Origin: an uncultured bacterium
Lineage (GTDB): Bacteria; Bacillota_I; Bacilli_A; RFN20; CAG-826
DNA length: 64,000 nucleotides
Assembly (NCBI GenBank): GCA_949285665.1
Contig: CASDYC010000001.1
Location: forward strand, 768,107 to 832,106
Direction: 5' to 3'
Below the pieces are notes generated by a model. The model saw nothing but the letters and a program-made list of their open reading frames with translations. It searched no databases and had not been told where the DNA came from. How positions within the stretch are numbered: position 1 is the first letter of the stretch; the number at the start of each line of letters is the position of its first letter. This document shows, in pieces, positions 1 through 8,913 of the stretch. A program made the translations under genes and the position numbers.

Positions 1-444
1 TTAAGTTTAATTAATGAATTAAAAGAATATCCATTAACTGATGTTTATCATACATATAATACTTATGGATTTAAAACAGATTATCAAAATTATCGATTTA
101 TTGTTACAAATTTAGCATATGATAAAGGTTGGGATTTAACACTAACTGATAGCAATGGAAATATAACTCATCCAAAAGTTTATAAAACAACTGGTGGTTT
201 CGTTGGCTTTATGTCTGGAATTAGAGAATGTTCTTATGAATTAAATTTTGTTAGCGAATATTTTGTTCCGGGTTTAGGTTTATCAGCTATTGGTTTTGGA
301 GGACTTGCCTTATTTGGAATTTATCATACACTTAAGAAAAAAGCTAAATTAAAAGAAGCAAATAATGCAGATCAACGAGTTAAAATAGTTAAAGAAATAA
401 TTGATGAAGATTTAAAAAAATATATTGACGAAATTAAAAAATAA
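1..444 (+). CDS. C-terminal part of a YfhO-like membrane protein (5' end outside window)
   Basis: The frame is open from base 1 to the TAA at 442-444 (147 codons), so this is the 3' end of a longer gene; the ATG at 211 is internal. A soluble stretch containing AYDKGWDLTLTDSNG and TGGFVGFMSGI is followed by one hydrophobic segment (YFVPGLGLSAIGFGGLALFG) and a charged Lys-rich tail. This matches the end of YfhO-family multispanning proteins, where a GW-containing extracytoplasmic beta domain precedes a last membrane helix. YfhO proteins are thought to act in glycosylation of cell-surface polymers. Family assignment is by pattern only. The gene is convergent with rsmI and shares a terminator with it. 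Confidence 0.6.
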   Translation, partial: LSLINELKEYPLTDVYHTYNTYGFKTDYQNYRFIVTNLAYDKGWDLTLTDSNGNITHPKVYKTTGGFVGFMSGIRECSYELNFVSEYFVPGLGLSAIGFGGLALFGIYHTLKKKAKLKEANNADQRVKIVKEIIDEDLKKYIDEIKK

Positions 445-467
445 CAGCGAATCGCTGTTATTTTTTT
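441..467. terminator. Bidirectional intrinsic terminator between YfhO-like gene and rsmI
   Basis: The stem ATAACAGCG/CGCTGTTAT (441-449 with 453-461) has a 3-base loop, a T run on the plus strand (461-467) and an A run on the other side (about 435-440) that gives a T run on the minus strand. It overlaps both stop codons of the convergent genes. Confidence 0.8.
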
Positions 468-1294
468 ATGTCAAGTGATAATTTATAGACAATATTTTTA
501 TTTATATTATAATCTTTTGATATTTTTAAAATTGCTTCTTTATTAGTCAATTTTTCCTCTTTAATTAGTTTTATTAATTTTTCTTTTATTTCATCATCAC
601 TCATATTTTCTTTAGATATTTTATTTTCAATTAAGATTACAAATTCACCTTTTACTTTTTCTTTATCTAGTGAAATATTTGCAATTTTATCTCTAATATA
701 TTCTTCATGAATTTTTGTTAATTCTTTTGCAATACAAATATTTAAATCATTATTAAAGGTTTGTTTTATATCTTTAATTGTATCTAAAATTCGATGAGAT
801 GATTCATAAATTACAAGTGTTGAATTTATCTTACTTAATTCTTTTAGTTGATTTAATCTTGTTCCACTTTTATTAGATAGAAATCCAACAAAAGTAAAAT
901 TGAAGATATTTAAACCACTTCCAACAAGTGAAGTTAAAATTGCACTTGCTCCTGGAATTACGGATACTTCTATTTTTTCTTTAATTGCATTGCTAACTAA
1001 AATTTGTCCTGGATCTGAAATACAAGGAGTTCCAGCATCAGAAATATAGGCAATATTATTTCCATTCTTTAATAGATTTAAAATATTTGAAGTATTATTT
1101 TCTTCAATAATTGCATTTAATTGGATTAATTTTTTATTGATGTTGTAGTGATTTAAAAGTTTTTTTGAATTATTTGGATTTTCGCAAACAATATAATCAA
1201 CACTTTCTAAAACTTCAATCGCTCTAAAAGTTATGTCTTTTATATTTCCAATTGGAGTTGAAACAATATATAATTTTCCAAAATTATTTTTCAT
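458..1294 (-). CDS. rsmI: 16S rRNA (cytidine-1402 2'-O)-methyltransferase RsmI
   Basis: SAM-dependent tetrapyrrole-methylase-fold enzyme that 2'-O-methylates C1402 of 16S rRNA. Numbered from the ATG at 1294: STPIGN at 12-17, SDAGTP at 85-90 and IPGASA at 113-118, all family landmarks, and the 278-aa length is normal. The open frame runs back to 1324, but three consecutive ATGs at 1300/1297/1294 lie just before the conserved N-terminus and overlap the end of ricT, so the start is here. No clear SD; translational coupling to ricT is likely. Odd: the segment normally read as EDTR after the first beta-alpha unit is ENPNN here (about residues 38-42). Last gene of the dnaX operon, as in Bacillus, where rsmI also lies downstream of ricT. 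Confidence 0.93.
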   Translation of the reverse strand: MKNNFGKLYIVSTPIGNIKDITFRAIEVLESVDYIVCENPNNSKKLLNHYNINKKLIQLNAIIEENNTSNILNLLKNGNNIAYISDAGTPCISDPGQILVSNAIKEKIEVSVIPGASAILTSLVGSGLNIFNFTFVGFLSNKSGTRLNQLKELSKINSTLVIYESSHRILDTIKDIKQTFNNDLNICIAKELTKIHEEYIRDKIANISLDKEKVKGEFVILIENKISKENMSDDEIKEKLIKLIKEEKLTNKEAILKISKDYNINKNIVYKLSLDIKK

Positions 1295-2138
1295 CATCAT
1301 TATTAGTTTTATCTTTTTTTTCAAGTTTTGCTTGTTTTTTGATTAATGTTTTGACCTCATTTAATGGAAGATATAATTCTCCTTCAAGATTATTTTTTAA
1401 TTTAATTACTTTTGAAAAAACATTATAACCTGCAACTAAATATTTAACGCCTTCCACATAAACTTCAGATTTAAGTGGCGGAAAGTCTTTTTTTGCTTGA
1501 GAGTAACCTTCATTTTCAAATTTTAAACAACATAATAATTTATCGCAAAGGCCACTTAATTTTGAAGTATTTCCAGATAACATTTGATTTTTTATCATAG
1601 AAGTAGTGATACCTTCAAATTCTCTTAAAAATAATGAGCAACAAGTTATTAATCCACATGGCCCAATTCCGCCAATTTTTTGAGCTCTATCTCTAGCTGC
1701 GACTTGTCTCAATTCAATTTTACATTTTATTTTAACAATTAAATTTTTTAACAAATCTCTAAAATCTACTCTTTGATCAGAAACATAAGAAAAAACAACT
1801 TTACTTTGATCAAGCATTAATTCAGTTGATAATAGTTTCATACCTAAATTTAGCTTTTTTTCTTCTTCCATAAAGATTTTTCCATATTCAGCAGCTTTTA
1901 TTTTATTAAGTTTATATAGTTTTATATCGCCTTCATCGGCTTTTTTTAAAATTGGTTTAAGTTCAAATTTTAATTTATACTTATTCATTTCTTGAGGTTC
2001 TTTTGAAATTTTTCCAATTTCTAAACCTCTTGTTGTGTCGCAAACAACAAAATCACCAACTTTTAATGTATTATCTTGGCATGAAAAGCAATATCCTAAT
2101 GTATTATCTTCAAATTTAACAGTTATAAAATAATCCAT
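1284..2138 (-). CDS. ricT: RicT/YaaT-like PSP1-domain protein
   Basis: 284 aa, PSP1 superfamily. In Bacillus subtilis RicT (YaaT) forms the Y-complex with RicA and RicF, carries Fe-S clusters and affects RNase Y-dependent RNA processing, competence and sporulation. Visible here are Cys161, Cys166-167 (CGLITCC), Cys198 and Cys203-204 (CDKLLCC), the cluster-ligand cysteines of the family, plus an N-terminal VCDTTRGLEIGKI segment. SD AGAGG lies just before the ATG. It lies between holB and rsmI, the Bacillus order, but the intervening yabA and trmN6 of Bacillus are absent. No ricA/ricF is seen in the window. Confidence 0.92.
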   Translation of the reverse strand: MDYFITVKFEDNTLGYCFSCQDNTLKVGDFVVCDTTRGLEIGKISKEPQEMNKYKLKFELKPILKKADEGDIKLYKLNKIKAAEYGKIFMEEEKKLNLGMKLLSTELMLDQSKVVFSYVSDQRVDFRDLLKNLIVKIKCKIELRQVAARDRAQKIGGIGPCGLITCCSLFLREFEGITTSMIKNQMLSGNTSKLSGLCDKLLCCLKFENEGYSQAKKDFPPLKSEVYVEGVKYLVAGYNVFSKVIKLKNNLEGELYLPLNEVKTLIKKQAKLEKKDKTNNDDEK

Positions 2139-2146
2139 AACACCTC

Positions 2147-3118
2147 TTAATGAATAAGAAAATCGATATGTTCAAACAATAATGTGGTATTAATATGAAT
2201 GTTTATATATTTTCTTATTTTGTATATTTCTAACAAACATTGGTTAATGTTTGTAATATTATTATATATTTTTATTAATATATTTTCATAACTTTTTAGA
2301 TATGTTTGATTACTTGAATGATATGAAATTGATTCACTTAAAAATAAAGTTAATAAGTCTATTTCAAATCGAGCATAAAAATCAGTTTTTGTTAGTGGAA
2401 TTATATTTGTTAATAACAAATATCTAGTTTTATTTTTATCATCAATATTTTCTAAATATTCAATTGTTTTATCAATTAAATTTATAATATTTTTATCTTG
2501 ATAATAACTTAATAAATCTTTATTAGATATTGAAAAATTAACAAGGATTTGCAGGTATTTTTCATCAATTTCTTTATTATTTAGATATGAAATTAACCTA
2601 GTTTTATCTTCAGATTTTATTTTTAAAATTTGACATCGAGAAACAACTGTTTGAATAACTTGGTTAATATTTTTACTTGTTAATATTGCATAAACATTTT
2701 CATTTGGTTCTTCTAAAAACTTTAATAATGAATTGATTGCTTCTTTAGTCATGTGTTCTGCAAGATTAATTATATAAACAAATTTTTTATTTTTTTCAAT
2801 TGAAGTTTTGGAAAATCTTTCTTCAATTTGTAATATGTCATCTTTAAGGATTGTTTTTTCATTTCCATCAATAATAATTAATGATAACAAAGAATTAATA
2901 TTTGTATTAATTTTTTGACAAGAATCACAAGTATCACAATCAAATTTTTTATTTTGGCATAAAATAAGTTTTGCAATAAAAATTGCTATATCTAATAATG
3001 GAGAATTAAAATTTCCTGATAATAAATATGCATGAGAAAAATTATTAGATTTTAAATTATTATCTAATAATGTATATATATTTTCTTGGAAAGTCTTTAT
3101 ATAGGTTAATATATCCAT
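2147..3118 (-). CDS. holB: DNA polymerase III delta' subunit
   Basis: 323-aa clamp-loader subunit of the AAA+ family that pairs with DnaX and HolA to load the beta clamp. A zinc module of four cysteines (C54, C61, C64, C67) follows a degenerate P-loop (SGNFNS), as expected for delta', which does not hydrolyse ATP. LLKFLEEPNENVYAILTS and VVSRCQI are the sensor-1/SRC-like segments. The ATG overlaps the tmk stop by one base (TAATG), so the two are coupled. The C-terminal domain is poorly conserved and AT-biased (Asn/Ile-rich). Confidence 0.9.
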   Translation of the reverse strand: MDILTYIKTFQENIYTLLDNNLKSNNFSHAYLLSGNFNSPLLDIAIFIAKLILCQNKKFDCDTCDSCQKINTNINSLLSLIIIDGNEKTILKDDILQIEERFSKTSIEKNKKFVYIINLAEHMTKEAINSLLKFLEEPNENVYAILTSKNINQVIQTVVSRCQILKIKSEDKTRLISYLNNKEIDEKYLQILVNFSISNKDLLSYYQDKNIINLIDKTIEYLENIDDKNKTRYLLLTNIIPLTKTDFYARFEIDLLTLFLSESISYHSSNQTYLKSYENILIKIYNNITNINQCLLEIYKIRKYINIHINTTLLFEHIDFLIH

Positions 3119-3738
3119 TATTTATTTAATATATTTTCAATATAATTCAATGTTTCTTTACAAACTTCATCAAATGGTTTTGATGCATCAATTATATGAT
3201 ATCTGTCTTTATAAATATCGGCTAGTTTTAAAAATGATTCTCTAACTTTATTATGAAATTCAAGTTTTTCTAAATCTAATCTATTAACTTCTCGTTGAGA
3301 ATTTTGAGCTATTCTTTTTAATCCCAGTTTTGGATCAATATCAAATAATATTGTTAAATCTGGGAATGTTTTATCAGTTGCAAAATTATTAATGTTTAAA
3401 ATTTCATCAATTCCTAGGCCTCTTGCTCCACCTTGATAAGCTAGAGAAGAATCTAAATATCGGTCACATAAAACAATATAGCCATCTTTTAAACTAGGCC
3501 AAATCTTTTCAACTAAGTGTTGTCTTCGACTTGCAGCATATAATAAAGCCTCGGCTTTTGGATCAAGAGCGGTATTTGATTTATCTAAAATAATATTTCT
3601 AATTTGTTCTGAAATTGGAGTTCCGCCCGGCTCTCTTGTTTTAATTACTTTATATTTTTTTTCTTTTAATTTTTCATAAACATAATTTAAAACAGATGAC
3701 TTTCCGCTTCCTTCAGGTCCTTCAAATGTTATAAACAT
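3118..3738 (-). CDS. tmk: Thymidylate kinase
   Basis: 206 aa. Phosphorylates dTMP to dTDP with ATP. P-loop GPEGSGKSS at 7-15, the REPGGT substrate loop at 35-40, DRY motif at 92-94 (CDRYLDSSLAYQGG) and an RRQH lid segment at 71-74. Good SD (AAGGAG) before the ATG. In operon dnaX-recR-tmk-holB-ricT-rsmI, as in other Bacilli, but darA and yaaR, which separate tmk and holB in Bacillus, are missing. Functionally linked to the ThyX-like gene at 18970. Confidence 0.96.
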   Translation of the reverse strand: MFITFEGPEGSGKSSVLNYVYEKLKEKKYKVIKTREPGGTPISEQIRNIILDKSNTALDPKAEALLYAASRRQHLVEKIWPSLKDGYIVLCDRYLDSSLAYQGGARGLGIDEILNINNFATDKTFPDLTILFDIDPKLGLKRIAQNSQREVNRLDLEKLEFHNKVRESFLKLADIYKDRYHIIDASKPFDEVCKETLNYIENILNK

Positions 3739-3754
3739 ATTAATTTATCTCCTT

Positions 3755-4336
3755 TTATATTTTATTTCTTCCAGATATTGCCTTTTCAAGAGTTAATGTA
3801 TCTAAATATTCAAGTTCACTTCCCATTGGAAGTCCATAGGCAAGACGTGTTACTTTAACTTTATTTTCTAAGATATTTGATAAATATCTTGCAGTTGTTT
3901 CTCCATCAAGAGTTGAACTTGTAGCAAGAATAATTTCTTTGATATTTTCTATGTCAATTCTTGTTAAGAGAAGTGGAATATTTAATTTATCTGGTGTTAT
4001 ATTTTTTAAAAGTGAAATATTTCCATTTAAAACAAAATATTTATATTTTTTTGTCGCTTTTTCAATTGCTAGGGCATCTTTTGTAGAACTTACAACGATT
4101 AATGTATCATTAATTCTGCCTTTATCTTTACAAACATCACAAATGTCACCATCACAATACATTCCACAAATTTTACATCTTTTAATTTTTGTTTTAGCAT
4201 CAATTAAATTTTGGGCAAATTCTTTAACATATTCATCGTCTAAATCAAGAACAGAATATGCTAGTCTTTCTGCGGTTTTTGGCCCAATTCCAGGTAATTT
4301 TTCAAAAGATTCAATTAAATTTTCTAATATTTTCAT
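3755..4336 (-). CDS. recR: Recombination mediator RecR
   Basis: 193 aa. RecR forms a DNA-encircling ring that acts with RecO/RecF to load RecA at gaps. HhH segment LPGIGPKTAERLAY at 14-27, a zinc finger with C54, C57, C66 and C69 (plus an extra C61), then a Toprim domain from about 78. Immediately follows dnaX (stop and start two bases apart). The small DNA-binding protein EbfC/YaaK normally encoded between dnaX and recR in Bacillus is absent. Confidence 0.96.
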   Translation of the reverse strand: MKILENLIESFEKLPGIGPKTAERLAYSVLDLDDEYVKEFAQNLIDAKTKIKRCKICGMYCDGDICDVCKDKGRINDTLIVVSSTKDALAIEKATKKYKYFVLNGNISLLKNITPDKLNIPLLLTRIDIENIKEIILATSSTLDGETTARYLSNILENKVKVTRLAYGLPMGSELEYLDTLTLEKAISGRNKI

Positions 4337-4338
4337 AA

Positions 4339-6279
4339 TTAAAATAACTTTCCAATTTCACTTTTCTTAGGCAATTTATTAACTTGTCTTAAATTATAAT
4401 AATACATCGTTAAGCGATTTGCTTCGTTTAATGTAATTGCATAAATTCTTACTTTTCTTCCAAGCAATTTTGAAATTAATTCAACTACTAGGGCATTATT
4501 TTGTTTTTGATTAATTGTTTCAACAACTGAATTATATTGAGTTTGTAAAATCAATAATTCATCACACAAAGAAAACAAAGTAGTAGTTTGAATTTTTGAA
4601 ATAAGTGGAGCAAATTTTGGCTCAATTCGATAATCGTCTAATAAATCCCATTTTTCATAAAGTTGAACTTTTTCTTCTTTAGAACTTTTTACAATTGCCT
4701 TAATAATTAAATCATCTGATAATGAAATAATTTCTTTTTTGTCATTATCTGGTGCAATATTTGGTTTATTTTGGTCAATGTTTTCTTTATAATCGCTTGG
4801 TTTATAAGTGTTTGCCATTTCTAATTCTTTAGAATGACTTAAATTAGAAGTTAATTTTTCATTTTCATTTTCTGTTTTATTTTCTAATTCTTCTTGGTTT
4901 ATTTGATTTATTGAAGGTTTATTTTCTTCAATTTTATTGTTTTGAGTTGTTTCGTTTATAAATAAATTAATAGAATTTTGAGTCGATTTTTCTAAATTTG
5001 ATTTATCTAAATTATTTAATTCATCTTCAATATTTTGTTTATTATCTTGCACTTTTTCTTCTTTAATAATTTCTTTTTTTATAGAAGTAGAAGTATTATT
5101 TGCATGAATTTTTTCTTGTAATTTATTTTTATTTTCTTTTAATTGTTTTTCAATTGGATTTTCTTGTTGTTTTAAAATAACTTTATTTTCTTCATAATTT
5201 ATTTCTTTACTTGTTGCAACATCAAGTAAGACAATTTCATAAAAAGAATTGAGATCTGCAATGTTTTTGAATTCATTATTAGCATCAATTAATTTATTTA
5301 TGATAATTTTTAAATCAGAAATAGTAATTAAATTACTTAATTTAATTAATAAATTTTCATTAATATATTTAACATTTATAGTATCTTTTGTAATTTTATA
5401 AATTAATAAATCTTTTAATATATTTATTAAATCCCCATTAAAGTGTTTAACATCAACTCCTTTTTGAATATATGATATAAATTTATTTAATACTTCATTA
5501 ATTTGTTTATTAAAAACATCTTCTAAAAAATTAACTTTTTCTTCTTTAGAAATTAATCCAAAAATATTTAAAATATCAGAATATTTAATATTATTTCCAC
5601 AATATGCAATAATTTCATCTAATAAAGATAAAGCATCTCTAATTCCGCCATCTGCTAAACTTGCTAATTCATTTAATGCCTCATCTTCAATTGAAATATT
5701 TTCTTTTTTACAGATATCTTGTAATCTTGATTTTATTGCTTCATTATCAATTTTTGTAAAATCAAATCTTTGACATCTTGAAATTATTGTTGGTAAAACT
5801 TTATAAGGTTCTGTAGTTGCTAAAATAAAAACAACATTTTCTGGTGGTTCTTCAAGTGTCTTTAATAATGCATTAAATGCACTATTTGAAAGCATATGAA
5901 CTTCATCAATTATATATACTTTATATCTAGCTTTTATTGGAGCATATTTAACTTGCTCAATAACGTTTCTAATTTCTTCAACTCTTGAGTTACTAGCAGC
6001 ATCAATTTCAATTATATCTGGATGAGCATTAGTGGAAATCAATTTACAAGATTCACATTCATTACAAATATGTCCAATGCCTTGTTCACAGTTTAAAGCT
6101 TTAGCTAATAGCCTTGCAATCGAGGTTTTACCAGTTCCTCGAGGTCCAGTAAATAAATAAGCATGAGCAATTTTATTATTATTTAAGGCATTTTTTAGTG
6201 TTCTTACAATGTGCTCTTGGCCATAAACTTCATCAAAGTTTTGTGATCTATATTTTCTATATAATGCTTGATAACTCAT
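4339..6279 (-). CDS. dnaX: DNA polymerase III subunits gamma/tau
   Basis: 646 aa. AAA+ clamp-loader motor and replisome organiser. Walker A GPRGTGKTS at 45-53, zinc ligands C64, C72, C75 and C78, Walker B IDEVHML near 124-130, sensor-1 and an SRCQRF arginine-finger segment. Residues about 370-520 are a low-complexity linker rich in Asn, Glu, Lys and Gln; the tail beyond is the tau-specific part that contacts polymerase. The ATG lies seven bases from a TATAAT and has no SD, so the mRNA is probably leaderless. An A7 slippery run at codon 402 with an immediate -1 stop may yield a shorter gamma form (see findings). Confidence 0.95.
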   Translation of the reverse strand: MSYQALYRKYRSQNFDEVYGQEHIVRTLKNALNNNKIAHAYLFTGPRGTGKTSIARLLAKALNCEQGIGHICNECESCKLISTNAHPDIIEIDAASNSRVEEIRNVIEQVKYAPIKARYKVYIIDEVHMLSNSAFNALLKTLEEPPENVVFILATTEPYKVLPTIISRCQRFDFTKIDNEAIKSRLQDICKKENISIEDEALNELASLADGGIRDALSLLDEIIAYCGNNIKYSDILNIFGLISKEEKVNFLEDVFNKQINEVLNKFISYIQKGVDVKHFNGDLINILKDLLIYKITKDTINVKYINENLLIKLSNLITISDLKIIINKLIDANNEFKNIADLNSFYEIVLLDVATSKEINYEENKVILKQQENPIEKQLKENKNKLQEKIHANNTSTSIKKEIIKEEKVQDNKQNIEDELNNLDKSNLEKSTQNSINLFINETTQNNKIEENKPSINQINQEELENKTENENEKLTSNLSHSKELEMANTYKPSDYKENIDQNKPNIAPDNDKKEIISLSDDLIIKAIVKSSKEEKVQLYEKWDLLDDYRIEPKFAPLISKIQTTTLFSLCDELLILQTQYNSVVETINQKQNNALVVELISKLLGRKVRIYAITLNEANRLTMYYYNLRQVNKLPKKSEIGKLF

Positions 6280-6310
6280 ATTTAAAATTATACTTTTTTT
6301 GAGTATAATT
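6277..6310 (-). promoter_or_regulatory. dnaX operon promoter with leaderless start and inverted repeat
   Basis: On the minus strand TATAAT (6292-6287) is followed by 7 bases and then the dnaX ATG (6279-6277), with no SD. The -10 box lies in the left arm of a perfect inverted repeat, AATTATACT (6286-6294) and AGTATAATT (6302-6310), separated by TTTTTTG. The right arm is itself a TATAAT on the plus strand. Confidence 0.6.
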
Positions 6311-6360
6311 TTTAAGATATAAGTAAAAATAAAATTATAAAAATTAAAATAACTTTTGAT

Positions 6361-6382
6361 TTCTAGTATAATATTTAAGGTA
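6361..6382 (+). promoter_or_regulatory. prfA promoter, leaderless configuration
   Basis: TATAAT at 6367-6372 is followed by 9 bases and then ATG at 6382. The expected +1 falls within a few bases of the start codon. The 14-mer TCTAGTATAATATT recurs at the secG promoter (about 17830). Confidence 0.65.
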
Positions 6383-7461
6383 TGGAAAACGAGTTAAGAA
6401 TTAGATTAAATCAAGCAAGAGAAAAACTAAAAGAAATAGATGAAAAATTAATGGATTCAAATATAATGTCTGATATTTTAGTTTTTAAAAATTTATCAAA
6501 AGAAAAAGCGAATTTAGATCCAATTATTGAAACTTTTGATAAATTTGAAAAATTAGAATCAGATTTAGAAGATGCAAAATTAATGTTAAATGATTCAGAT
6601 GAAGAAATTGTTAAATTTGCAAAAGAGTCTATTATAAATTTAAATGAACAATTACAAAAATTAGAAGAAGATTTAAAAGTTTTATTAATTCCAAAAGATC
6701 CAAATGATGACAAAAATATTGTTGTTGAAATAAGAGGTGCTGTCGGTGGGGATGAAGCAAATATTTTTGCTGGCGACTTATTTAGAATGTATGTAAAATA
6801 TGCCGAGAAAAAAGGCTGGAAATTACAAATGATTGAAGAATCATATGGAAGCGTTGGAGGTTATTCTTTAGTTTCATTTATGATTAAAGGGCATGGTGTA
6901 TATTCTAGATTAAAATTTGAAAGTGGTGCTCATAGAGTTCAAAGAGTTCCAAAGACTGAAGCAAATGGAAGAATTCATACTTCAACTGCTACAGTTTTAG
7001 TTATGCCAGAAGCAGAAGATATCGATATTCAAATTAATCCTGCTGATTTACATGTTGACACATATAGATCTCAAGGTGCAGGTGGTCAAAATGTTAATAA
7101 AACAGAATCTGCTGTTAGAATTACTCACATTCCAACAGGTGTTGTTGTTTCTTGTCAAACAGAAAAGAGTCAAATTCAAAATAGAGAAATTTGTATGCAA
7201 ATGTTAAGAGCGAAATTGTATGCTTTAAAAGAACAAGAACAAGCAGAAAAAATTGGAAATGAAAGAAGATTGAAAGTTGGAACTGGTGAAAGAAGCGAAA
7301 AAATAAGAACTTATAATTATCCTCAAAATAGAGTTACCGATCATAGAATTGGTTATACAGTTCAAAAATTAGATCGTATTATGGAAGGCGATTTAGATGA
7401 TTTATTAGATGCTTTAATCGCTTATGATTTAAAAGAAAGATTAACTAGTGAAACTAAGTGA
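6382..7461 (+). CDS. prfA: Peptide chain release factor 1
   Basis: 359 aa. Reads UAA/UAG and triggers peptidyl-tRNA hydrolysis. The catalytic GGQ is at 234-236 ([12 protein letters not shown]), and the anticodon-like tripeptide region and coiled-coil N-terminus (acidic, Lys/Glu-rich, residues 1-95) are normal in length. Starts the plus-strand cluster prfA-prmC-tsaC-rpiB. It terminates in TGA, showing that UGA is a stop here. The GGQ glutamine is the target of the methyltransferase encoded next (prmC), whose start overlaps the prfA end by 14 bases. Confidence 0.97.
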   Translation: MENELRIRLNQAREKLKEIDEKLMDSNIMSDILVFKNLSKEKANLDPIIETFDKFEKLESDLEDAKLMLNDSDEEIVKFAKESIINLNEQLQKLEEDLKVLLIPKDPNDDKNIVVEIRGAVGGDEANIFAGDLFRMYVKYAEKKGWKLQMIEESYGSVGGYSLVSFMIKGHGVYSRLKFESGAHRVQRVPKTEANGRIHTSTATVLVMPEAEDIDIQINPADLHVDTYRSQGAGGQNVNKTESAVRITHIPTGVVVSCQTEKSQIQNREICMQMLRAKLYALKEQEQAEKIGNERRLKVGTGERSEKIRTYNYPQNRVTDHRIGYTVQKLDRIMEGDLDDLLDALIAYDLKERLTSETK

Positions 7462-8296
7462 AATTTATAAAAAATATCTTATAAAATTTAAAGAAAATAA
7501 CATTGAAGAAATTTCATTAAGAATTTTATTATGTTATTTTTTTAATTTTAAAGACATGTCTGAATTTTATATTGAGCAAGATAAAGATTTTAATTTAACT
7601 GAGGAAAATTTATATTCAATTCAAAGAGTTTTAAATGGAGAGCCAGTTTATTATGTAATAAATGAATGTGAATTTTATAATTTTAAATTTTATGTTGATA
7701 AAAGAGTTTTAATTCCACGTATAGAATCAGAATTTGTTTTAAAAAAATGCATAGATAAAATAACTGAAAAATTTAAAAGTAATGAGGAATTAAAAATATG
7801 TGATTTAGGGACTGGTTCTGGATGTATTGCAATCATTTTAGATAAATTATTAAATTATAAAAAAGAAATATATGCCGTAGATAATTCAAAAAAAGCTTTA
7901 GAAGTTTGTAAAATTAATAAAGATAAATTTAATTCAAATATTAATTTAGTAAAGAGTGATATGATTAAATTTTTAAATAATAATTCAAATTTTAATGTTG
8001 TTTATGCAAACCCACCATATATTTCAAAAAAATATGAAGTTGATAAAAGTGTTTTGATTTACGAACCTAAAAATGCTTTATTTATTAGCCCATCTTATTA
8101 TTATTATGAAAAAATAATCGAGAATCGCAGACTTTTTTTAAATGAAAAATACATTATTGTTTTTGAAATTGGTTATGATCAAAAAAATATTCTTGAAGGA
8201 TTTTTAAAAATTGTATTAAATTTTAAAAAAGAAAAGTATGAATTTTATAAAGATTTAGATAATCGTGATAGAATTTTAGTTGTAGAAAGTTTATGA
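7448..8296 (+). CDS. prmC: Release factor glutamine N5-methyltransferase
   Basis: 282 aa. Methylates the Gln of the GGQ motif in RF1/RF2 using SAM. The catalytic NPPY is at 188-191, and the SAM-binding CDLGTGSGCIAI segment is at about 117-128. The start is GTG at 7448, overlapping prfA; no in-frame ATG lies near the conserved N-terminus. Coupling to prfA matches their substrate-enzyme relation and is the conserved bacterial order. Confidence 0.94.
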   Translation: MKLSEIYKKYLIKFKENNIEEISLRILLCYFFNFKDMSEFYIEQDKDFNLTEENLYSIQRVLNGEPVYYVINECEFYNFKFYVDKRVLIPRIESEFVLKKCIDKITEKFKSNEELKICDLGTGSGCIAIILDKLLNYKKEIYAVDNSKKALEVCKINKDKFNSNINLVKSDMIKFLNNNSNFNVVYANPPYISKKYEVDKSVLIYEPKNALFISPSYYYYEKIIENRRLFLNEKYIIVFEIGYDQKNILEGFLKIVLNFKKEKYEFYKDLDNRDRILVVESL

Positions 8297-8913
8297 AAAC
8301 AGAATTTATTGATTTTAGTCAAAAAGAATTAATTAAAAAAGTTCTTTATAAAAATGAAGTAATTGCTTTTCCAACTGAAACTGTTTATGGTTTAGGTTGT
8401 CTTTCAAATAGTGAAATTGCTTTTAACAATTTAGTTAAAGTTAAAAATAGAGTTCCTAATAAACCATTTACAATGATGATATCTAATGTTGATATGATTA
8501 AAAATTATTGTGAATTAAACGAACTGTGTTTAAAAATTGTAAAAAAATTTATGCCTGGTTCAATTACTTTATTAGTCAAACGAAAAAATAATATTCCTCA
8601 TTATTTATATTTAGAAAGTAATTATATTGGTTTTAGAATTCCAAAAAATAAAGATTTAATTGATTTAATTGAATTTATTGGAGAACCATTATTAGTTCCT
8701 AGTGCAAACAAATCAAATGAAAAACCTTGTTTAAAGGCACAAGAAGTATATGATGTTTTTAAAAATGAAATATCATTAATTATTAAAAAAGATGATGATT
8801 TAATTGATGATGTTCCATCAACAATACTACAAATTGATGGAAATGATATAAAACTAATTAGAGAAGGAAAATTAAAACTAGAAGAAATTAAAAAGGAGTT
8901 AAATTTATTATGA
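8293..8913 (+). CDS. tsaC: Threonylcarbamoyl-AMP synthase (TsaC/Sua5 family)
   Basis: 206 aa. Makes threonylcarbamoyl-AMP from Thr, bicarbonate and ATP for the t6A37 modification of ANN-decoding tRNAs. YrdC-domain landmarks: FPTETVYGLGC, KNRVPNKPFTMMIS, PGSITLL, GFRIPKN and the VPSANKSNEKP signature. The length corresponds to the short YrdC form without the Sua5 C-terminal domain. ATG overlaps the prmC stop (ATGA). In many Bacilli tsaC/ywlC follows prmC. Confidence 0.92.
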   Translation: MKTEFIDFSQKELIKKVLYKNEVIAFPTETVYGLGCLSNSEIAFNNLVKVKNRVPNKPFTMMISNVDMIKNYCELNELCLKIVKKFMPGSITLLVKRKNNIPHYLYLESNYIGFRIPKNKDLIDLIEFIGEPLLVPSANKSNEKPCLKAQEVYDVFKNEISLIIKKDDDLIDDVPSTILQIDGNDIKLIREGKLKLEEIKKELNLL

